Part shown: positions 59,347-64,000 of the stretch, piece after piece
Layout of the letters: every line of letters starts with the position of its first letter
How positions within the stretch are numbered: the stretch's first letter is position 1
Assembly (NCBI RefSeq): GCF_030689305.1
Contig: NZ_JAUYVM010000011.1
Coordinates: forward strand, 62,001 to 126,000
Length of the DNA: 64,000 nt
Reading direction: 5' to 3'
Source: Vibrio penaeicida
Lineage (GTDB): Bacteria; Pseudomonadota; Gammaproteobacteria; Enterobacterales; Vibrionaceae
Notes under the pieces: generated by a model
What the model was told of the DNA's origin: nothing
Seen by the model: only the letters and a program-made list of their open reading frames with translations
Database searches by the model: none
Made by a program: the position numbers and the translations under genes

Positions 59347-59814
59347 TTACTTTTTGCGAACATGCGGTGCGGCTTTATCAAGCACACCATTCACAAACTT
59401 GTGGCTATCTTCCGCTGCAAACACCTTTGCCAGCTCAATAGCTTCGTTAATCACTACTTTGTAAGGAACATCTTCGCGACGCGTCATTTCATACATCGCA
59501 AGACGAAGCAAAGCCAGTTCCATCATGTCCAAGTCTTGCATAGGGCGAGACAAGTAAGGACGCAGTTTGCTGTCTAACTCCGTGTGGCTAAGCACAACGC
59601 CTGTTAGCAGGTCACGGAAGTAAGCGACGTCAGTTTCTGGTGCAGACAGAGAAGGCTCATTTGCATGATGCTCTTCTTCATCATATTTGCCTCCAGACAG
59701 GAATTGCTCTTCAACGGTAGCAACATTCTCTTTGGTAATCTGCCACGAATATATGGCTTGTAATGCAAATTGACGTGCGTTACGACGTGCGGCTGGTTTC
59801 ACACTGGCCCCCAT
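59347..59814 (-). CDS. nusB: Transcription antitermination factor NusB
   Basis: NusB with NusE (S10) binds the boxA of rRNA leaders and takes part in antitermination. The 155-residue helical protein begins MGASVKPAARRNARQFALQA (20 residues) with the conserved ARRNARQFALQAIYSWQ. The region PYKVVINEAIELAKVFA is the RNA/S10-binding helix set. The length is a little over the E. coli 139 because of an acidic insert around residues 40-60 (GGKYDEEEHHAN). It overlaps ribH by one base. Confidence 0.93.
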   Translation of the reverse strand: MGASVKPAARRNARQFALQAIYSWQITKENVATVEEQFLSGGKYDEEEHHANEPSLSAPETDVAYFRDLLTGVVLSHTELDSKLRPYLSRPMQDLDMMELALLRLAMYEMTRREDVPYKVVINEAIELAKVFAAEDSHKFVNGVLDKAAPHVRKK

Positions 59815-60284
59815 TAGGAATCAATTTCTGAAAGAACGTTGATCATTTCTAGCGCGCTTAGTGCAGCCTCTGCACCTTTATTACCAGCCTTGGTTCCTGC
59901 GCGCTCGATAGCTTGATCGATGGTGTCAACAGTAAGTACGCCAAACGCAACTGGAAGACTGTATTCCAGAGACACTTGAGCCAACCCTTTGTTGCATTCA
60001 CTACAAACATAGTCAAAGTGAGGTGTACCGCCACGAATAACTGAACCTAACGACACAATTGCATCGAATTTTCCAGTTTTTGCAACACGCTGAGCCACTA
60101 GAGGCAGCTCAACTGCACCAGGACAACGAACAACAGTAATGTTGTCTTCGCTGACTTGTCCATAACGCTTTAAAGTATCGATTGCACCAGATAACAGGCT
60201 TTCGTTAATAAAACTGTTAAAACGAGAAATAACGATAGCAATTTTTGCATTTGGCGCAGGGAGAACGCCCTCGATCACTTTCAT
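59814..60284 (-). CDS. ribH: 6,7-dimethyl-8-ribityllumazine synthase
   Basis: RibH condenses 5-amino-6-ribitylaminouracil with 3,4-dihydroxy-2-butanone 4-phosphate to make lumazine, the riboflavin precursor. The 156-residue subunit forms a capsid or pentamer. Family motifs are ISRFNSFINESLLSGAID, VPGAVELPLVAQR-like CPGAVELPLVAQ, GSVIRGGTPHFDYVC and the active-site His in PHFDY. It overlaps nusB by one base, and 197 bases separate it from ribBA with no regulatory element I recognise. Confidence 0.96.
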   Translation of the reverse strand: MKVIEGVLPAPNAKIAIVISRFNSFINESLLSGAIDTLKRYGQVSEDNITVVRCPGAVELPLVAQRVAKTGKFDAIVSLGSVIRGGTPHFDYVCSECNKGLAQVSLEYSLPVAFGVLTVDTIDQAIERAGTKAGNKGAEAALSALEMINVLSEIDS

Positions 60285-60481
60285 AAAGCTTTCCTTTAAC
60301 TATGTTCATCAAGTGAGAATCGCCGGATTCTAGCACAAAAGTGTGAGAGATATCTAATGGAAATTGAGCTCTATCACCTTAAAGCAAACGCTTCCAAACC
60401 TGCTATTCAAAAGCAAATAGCCATTTCTGTTCGCTATAAATGAAATGCTCTAACCTCGGCAAAAATCAGTTCAAACAGACA

Positions 60482-61609
60482 CTAATCGCAAACGTACTCA
60501 ACAACGTTCAATCCAAATCCAGACAATGAGTGGTAACGCTTAGAGCTAGATGAGAGCAAGCGCATATCACTGATGCCCAGATCGGATAGAATTTGAGACC
60601 CCACACCTACACGGCGTGATGTGCCTTGTTTTTTCGCCATGGTTGGCGCGTCACCTTTGTCTTGCTGCTCAAAGGTTTTTACTTTGTGGACGATATAGTC
60701 TGATGTTTCTTCGTTACCTAAAATCACCAAAACACCGTCTTCATCGCCAATACGCTTCATAGCCTTGTCTAATGTCCAGCTTCGCTCGGCACTGCGATCA
60801 CTTCGAAGGACATCGGTAAATGTGTCTTGCAAGTGAACACGCACCAACGGCGCTTTACCATTACTTACACCAGCACCATCTAAATCGCCCTTTTTCAGCG
60901 CATAGTGTATTTGGTTATCGATGGTGTCGCGGTAAGTGACCAGTTCAAAATCACCAAACTCGGTAGGCAAGTGGCATTGAGCCACGCGTTCAATCGTCGT
61001 TTCAGTATTGTTTCTAAATTCGATTAAATCTGAAATCGTGCCAAGCTTAATATCGTGCTTTTCGGCGAACACTTCCAAATCCGGACGACGAGCCATTGTG
61101 CCATCGTCATTCAAAATCTCGACAATAACGCCAGCGGGTTCTAACCCCGCCAAACGCGCTAAATCACAACCCGCTTCGGTGTGCCCAGCTCTTGTTAGGA
61201 CTCCGCCGTCTTGGGCAGTCAAAGGGAAAATATGACCCGGTTGAACGAGATCCGCCGCTTTGGCATCTTTCGCCACAGCCGCTTGTACTGTCAGCGCTCT
61301 ATCGGCTGCAGAGATACCCGTTGTCACGCCTTCTGCGGCTTCGATAGAGACGGTAAATGCGGTGGAATACTGCGCATTATTGTCTTGAACCATTGGTGGT
61401 AAGCCAAGATGCTCACAACGCTCTTTTGTCATGGTTAAACAAATAAGACCACGGCCGTGCGTTGCCATGAAGTTAATGGCTTCAGGTGTTACGTGCTCGG
61501 CTGCCATGATGACATCGCCTTCGTTTTCGCGATCCTCGTCATCCATAAGGATAACCATTTTACCCAAACGAATATCTTCAATGATTTCTTGAGGCGTACT
61601 AATAGACAT
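60482..61609 (-). CDS. ribBA: RibBA-type protein with active DHBP synthase and degenerate GTP cyclohydrolase II half
   Basis: A 375-residue fusion. The N-terminal RibB domain (about 1-200) makes 3,4-dihydroxy-2-butanone 4-phosphate; DDEDRENEGD at 23-32 and RAGHTEAGCDL at 140-150 are its active-site motifs. The C-terminal half has the RibA fold order, but the zinc motif HSECLTGDVFGSLRCDC is replaced by HLQDTFTDVLRSDRSAER at 259-276. The three zinc cysteines align with D262, S273 and E275. GTP cyclohydrolase II activity is therefore unlikely; a separate ribA must exist elsewhere. It lies between ribE and ribH. Confidence 0.93.
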   Translation of the reverse strand: MSISTPQEIIEDIRLGKMVILMDDEDRENEGDVIMAAEHVTPEAINFMATHGRGLICLTMTKERCEHLGLPPMVQDNNAQYSTAFTVSIEAAEGVTTGISAADRALTVQAAVAKDAKAADLVQPGHIFPLTAQDGGVLTRAGHTEAGCDLARLAGLEPAGVIVEILNDDGTMARRPDLEVFAEKHDIKLGTISDLIEFRNNTETTIERVAQCHLPTEFGDFELVTYRDTIDNQIHYALKKGDLDGAGVSNGKAPLVRVHLQDTFTDVLRSDRSAERSWTLDKAMKRIGDEDGVLVILGNEETSDYIVHKVKTFEQQDKGDAPTMAKKQGTSRRVGVGSQILSDLGISDMRLLSSSSKRYHSLSGFGLNVVEYVCD

Positions 61610-61626
61610 AATGCTGTTCCCGTTAG

Positions 61627-62295
61627 TTAGGCAAAACCGTTTTGTTGTAAAAATTCCATTGTCATGCTGGATTCAGGTGTTTCGTGAGAAGAACCATTCT
61701 GGGCAGAACCTTGAAGTAAGCGTTCCATGTACCTGGCTAAAACATCAACTTCCAAATTTACTTTTCGACCAACTTGAAAATCGTTAATCGTCGTTTCAGA
61801 AGATGTGTGCGGCACAATCGTCAGTTTGAAAGCATTTTTGCGGAGCGCATTAACAGTGAGGCTAATGCCATCAACGGTAACCGACCCTTTTTCCGCAACA
61901 TACTTACCTATCTCTTGAGGCATCTGAGCCCAGAATTCAACCGATCTTCCAACCTGATTGCGCTCAACAATCTCACCAACACCATCTACATGCCCAGACA
62001 CAATGTGCCCGCCAAAACGAGTAGTTGGTAACATGGCTTTTTCCAAATTCACTTTGTCACCCACTTGATATTGAGTGAATCCCGTTTTGTTCAACGTTTC
62101 CAGTGAAAGGTCGGCTGTATAGCTGTGATCGTTAAATTCAATAACCGTCAGACATACACCATTGGTGGCGATGCTGTCCCCTAAGTGAACGTCAGACATG
62201 TCTAACTTGCTAGCATCAACTGTAACGCTAACATCTTCACCTTTGGGCGTAATCGCGGTTAGGGTTCCCACCGCTTCTATAATTCCTGTGAACAT
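61627..62295 (-). CDS. ribE: Riboflavin synthase alpha chain
   Basis: Riboflavin synthase dismutates two lumazines to riboflavin. The 222-residue protein consists of two lumazine-binding repeats. The N-terminal MFTGIIEAVGT is conserved, as are GVCLTVIEF, GGHIVSGHVDGVG and GSVTVDGISLTVN. It lies 17 bases before ribBA and eight bases after ribD in a tight rib operon. Gene symbol conventions differ: this is E. coli ribC/ribE. Confidence 0.95.
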   Translation of the reverse strand: MFTGIIEAVGTLTAITPKGEDVSVTVDASKLDMSDVHLGDSIATNGVCLTVIEFNDHSYTADLSLETLNKTGFTQYQVGDKVNLEKAMLPTTRFGGHIVSGHVDGVGEIVERNQVGRSVEFWAQMPQEIGKYVAEKGSVTVDGISLTVNALRKNAFKLTIVPHTSSETTINDFQVGRKVNLEVDVLARYMERLLQGSAQNGSSHETPESSMTMEFLQQNGFA

Positions 62296-62303
62296 AATTT
62301 CTT

Positions 62304-63401
62304 CTACGTGTTTTTTAGAATTTTAGCCGTGATACGAATATCTGGCCCCACCATGCGTACGTCTTTTATATCGAGTTCTATTGCTTCTGCCATGGTGTTC
62401 AGACCCAAAATATGCACCAAGCCTCGACCATCACTCCCCATCAATTTAGGGGCTAGATAAACAATTAACTCGTCGACTAATTCTAGCTGAATCAAACTGG
62501 CGGCCAATGTCGCCCCTGCTTCAACCCATACTTTTTGCACTTGATGGATAGCAGACAGTTGTTTCAGTACAGCCGATAGATCAATGTTGTTTTTCTTGTC
62601 CAGCGCATAAAGCTCAGAATCTGGCGAAACGATTTCGACTTTACCGCCAGTTTTGAACAACGCAAGGTCAGAATGGAGCTTCTTCTGACGATCAAGAATG
62701 ACACGCAAGGGTTGCCGAAGCTCACTTTCTGGGTAAACAGACTGGATGGATGAGGGAAGCTCAGACCAACGAACGTTTAATGATGCATTATCATCAATAA
62801 CGGTTTTGCTGGTCGATAACACTGCACATGCCTGCGCGCGATAAAATTGCACGTCTTTCCTGGCCTTAGTGGAGGTTATCCACTTACTTTCGCCATTACT
62901 CAGCGCTGTTTGCCCGTCCAAACTTGCAGCTAACTTTAACTGCACATAAGGTTTACCTTTTTGCATACGCTGATTGAAATCGGTATTTAGGGAGTTAGCT
63001 TCGGACTCTAGTACACCGACTTCGACTTCGATGCCTGCATCTCTTAGTTTTTGGAGACCCCTTCCTGAGACCAATGGATTTGGATCTTGTGTCGCGCAGA
63101 CCACGCGAGCAATACCCACTTTGATCAAAGCATCAGCACATGGTGGTGTTTTACCTTGATGCGAGCAAGGTTCAAGAGTCACATAGGCTGTCGCCCCGTT
63201 GGCATCTTTTCCTGCGTCTTTTAGCGCAATGACTTCAGCATGGGCTTCACCTGCTTTCTGGTGGTAGCCTTGCCCCACAATTTGATCGTTTTTGACAATC
63301 ACACAGCCCACATTTGGATTAGGTGACGTTGTAAAACGCCCCTTCTTGGCCAAAGCGATTGCCAATGCCATATAGTGGGCGTCTTGAAGGGGTAATGGCA
63401 T
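62304..63401 (-). CDS. ribD: Bifunctional pyrimidine deaminase/reductase RibD
   Basis: RibD deaminates and then reduces the pyrimidine from GTP in riboflavin synthesis. The 365-residue protein has a cytidine-deaminase-like zinc domain (HAEVIAL, then PCSHQGKTPPCADAL) at the N-terminus and a DHFR-like reductase domain (LKLAASLDGQTAL, WVEAGATLAASL). It overlaps nrdR by one base. The nrdR-ribD-ribE-ribBA-ribH-nusB order matches other gammaproteobacteria. Confidence 0.95.
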   Translation of the reverse strand: MPLPLQDAHYMALAIALAKKGRFTTSPNPNVGCVIVKNDQIVGQGYHQKAGEAHAEVIALKDAGKDANGATAYVTLEPCSHQGKTPPCADALIKVGIARVVCATQDPNPLVSGRGLQKLRDAGIEVEVGVLESEANSLNTDFNQRMQKGKPYVQLKLAASLDGQTALSNGESKWITSTKARKDVQFYRAQACAVLSTSKTVIDDNASLNVRWSELPSSIQSVYPESELRQPLRVILDRQKKLHSDLALFKTGGKVEIVSPDSELYALDKKNNIDLSAVLKQLSAIHQVQKVWVEAGATLAASLIQLELVDELIVYLAPKLMGSDGRGLVHILGLNTMAEAIELDIKDVRMVGPDIRITAKILKNT

Positions 63402-63850
63402 TAATCTTCTAGCTTAGCGATTTCTTCGCCAAACTCTCTAATGTCTTCAAAACTGCGGTAAACCGATGCGAAACGAATGTACGCCACTTTGTCGAGGTCT
63501 TTGAGCTGGTCCATAACAAGGTTACCGATCATTTCACTGGGTACCTCTCGCTCACCCGTTGCACGAAGTTGAGACTTAATTGTACTTATCGCAAGCTCAA
63601 TGGCATCAGCTGCCACAGGGCGTTTCTCAAGCGCTCTTTGAAATCCACCGACCATTTTATCTTCATTAAACGGTTCACGATTTCCGTTGGATTTAATGAC
63701 TTTCGGCATGACAAGCTCTGCGCTTTCAAATGTCGTGAATCGCTCACTGCACGCCAAGCATTGACGGCGACGACGAACTTGATGCCCATCTGCGACCAGA
63801 CGAGAATCAATGACTTTGGTGTCATTTTCTGAACAAAATGGACAATGCAT
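63401..63850 (-). CDS. nrdR: Transcriptional repressor NrdR
   Basis: NrdR represses ribonucleotide reductase genes through NrdR boxes in response to ATP/dATP. The 149-residue protein has the zinc ribbon (CPFCSEND ... CLACSERFTTFE) and an ATP-cone domain (VIKSNGNREPFNEDKM). It starts the rib-nus operon on the minus strand, overlapping ribD by one base. The ATG at 63850 follows GGAGGTGAT, a very strong ribosome binding site. Confidence 0.96.
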   Translation of the reverse strand: MHCPFCSENDTKVIDSRLVADGHQVRRRRQCLACSERFTTFESAELVMPKVIKSNGNREPFNEDKMVGGFQRALEKRPVAADAIELAISTIKSQLRATGEREVPSEMIGNLVMDQLKDLDKVAYIRFASVYRSFEDIREFGEEIAKLED

Positions 63851-63900
63851 ATCACCTCCAAAAATTTGTCTTAGTCTACCGGAATATAAGGGGTTGAGAA

Positions 63901-63928
63901 AAGAAAAAAGGGCTCACAAGGAGCCCTT
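63901..63928 (-). terminator. Terminator upstream of nrdR
   Basis: Minus-strand AAGGGCTC, loop CTTGT, GAGCCCTTTTTTC. It closes an upstream minus-strand transcript whose coding end lies right of or at the window edge, about 30-70 bases further. Confidence 0.75.
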
Positions 63929-64000
63929 ATCAACACTTTAGCAGCATTTTTTTGTTAACTGCCCAGCAATTTGTTAACTACGCGGCAGATAATTGGCTTT

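Noticed and set aside
60285..60481. Possible FMN riboswitch near the riboflavin genes
   Set aside because: The gap between ribH and ribBA and the region upstream of nrdR show no RFN-element boxes that I can recognise.
63940..64000. GTTAAC-containing repeat as an integron attC site
   Set aside because: The core sites do not fit GTTRRRY/RYYYAAC, and there is no paired stem or integrase nearby.

Overview
This window is ordinary core chromosome of a gammaproteobacterium of the Vibrio type. The evidence is the sodium-type polar flagellar motor pair PomA/PomB, a GcvB RNA next to gcvA, a CsrB-family RNA with a GacA/UvrY/VarA-type box, Vibrio-style gene orders (mltD-gloB, syd/queF, nrdR-ribDE-ribBA-ribH-nusB) and protein sequences that closely resemble Vibrio homologues. 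The species cannot be fixed from the sequence alone. I saw no prophage, integron, insertion sequence, CRISPR array, rRNA or tRNA gene.

Layout. 1-3149: the first codons of a divergent methyltransferase, then gloB, mltD and a YIP1-family membrane protein. 3108-6834 (minus): an EEP-family phosphodiesterase-like protein, glnB, a small membrane protein, a cytochrome c and tilS. 6933-26341 (minus): the conserved envelope and information block accA, dnaE, rnhB, lpxB, lpxA, fabZ, lpxD, skp, bamA, rseP, ispC, cdsA, uppS, frr, pyrH, tsf and rpsB. It joins lipid A, fatty acid, phospholipid, isoprenoid, outer-membrane and translation functions. 26746-30912 (plus): map, glnD and yaeH; glnD encodes the enzyme that modifies the GlnB made from 4399. 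31026-35556: truC/yqcC, two proteins of DUF families, a csrB RNA gene on the minus strand with an upstream palindromic activator box, a KfrA-like small protein, a YaiI-family protein and a globin.

35684-41919: a zinc-ribbon protein and syd (minus), then queF and two adjacent signalling genes. The first encodes a secreted TPR / membrane / degenerate-GGDEF protein. The second encodes a coiled-coil diguanylate cyclase with an SGEEF active-site variant. 41996-42261 is a MITE-like inverted-repeat element; single ends of the same repeat lie near glnB and thiL. 42497-45748 holds ppnN, xni and a secreted nuclease. 45884-48898 (minus) holds rlmM, a DUF423 protein, an alpha/beta hydrolase and gcvA, with gcvB divergent. 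49270-53878 (minus) holds an unidentified beta-barrel-like protein, a DUF805 protein, thiI, pomB and pomA, the last two behind a sigma-28-type promoter. 54240-57282 (plus) is xseB-ispA-dxs. 57355-63850 (minus) holds an ABM-family monooxygenase, pgpA, thiL, nusB, ribH, ribBA (GTP cyclohydrolase half degenerate), ribE, ribD and nrdR.

Most genes are housekeeping. The points most worth a second look are the CsrB RNA with its regulatory box, the TPR/degenerate-GGDEF plus SGEEF cyclase pair, the RibBA whose RibA zinc ligands are lost, the sigma-28 promoter and C8 tract of the pomAB operon, and the dispersed TATACCCAAG repeat family. I did not find a convincing wholly new system.
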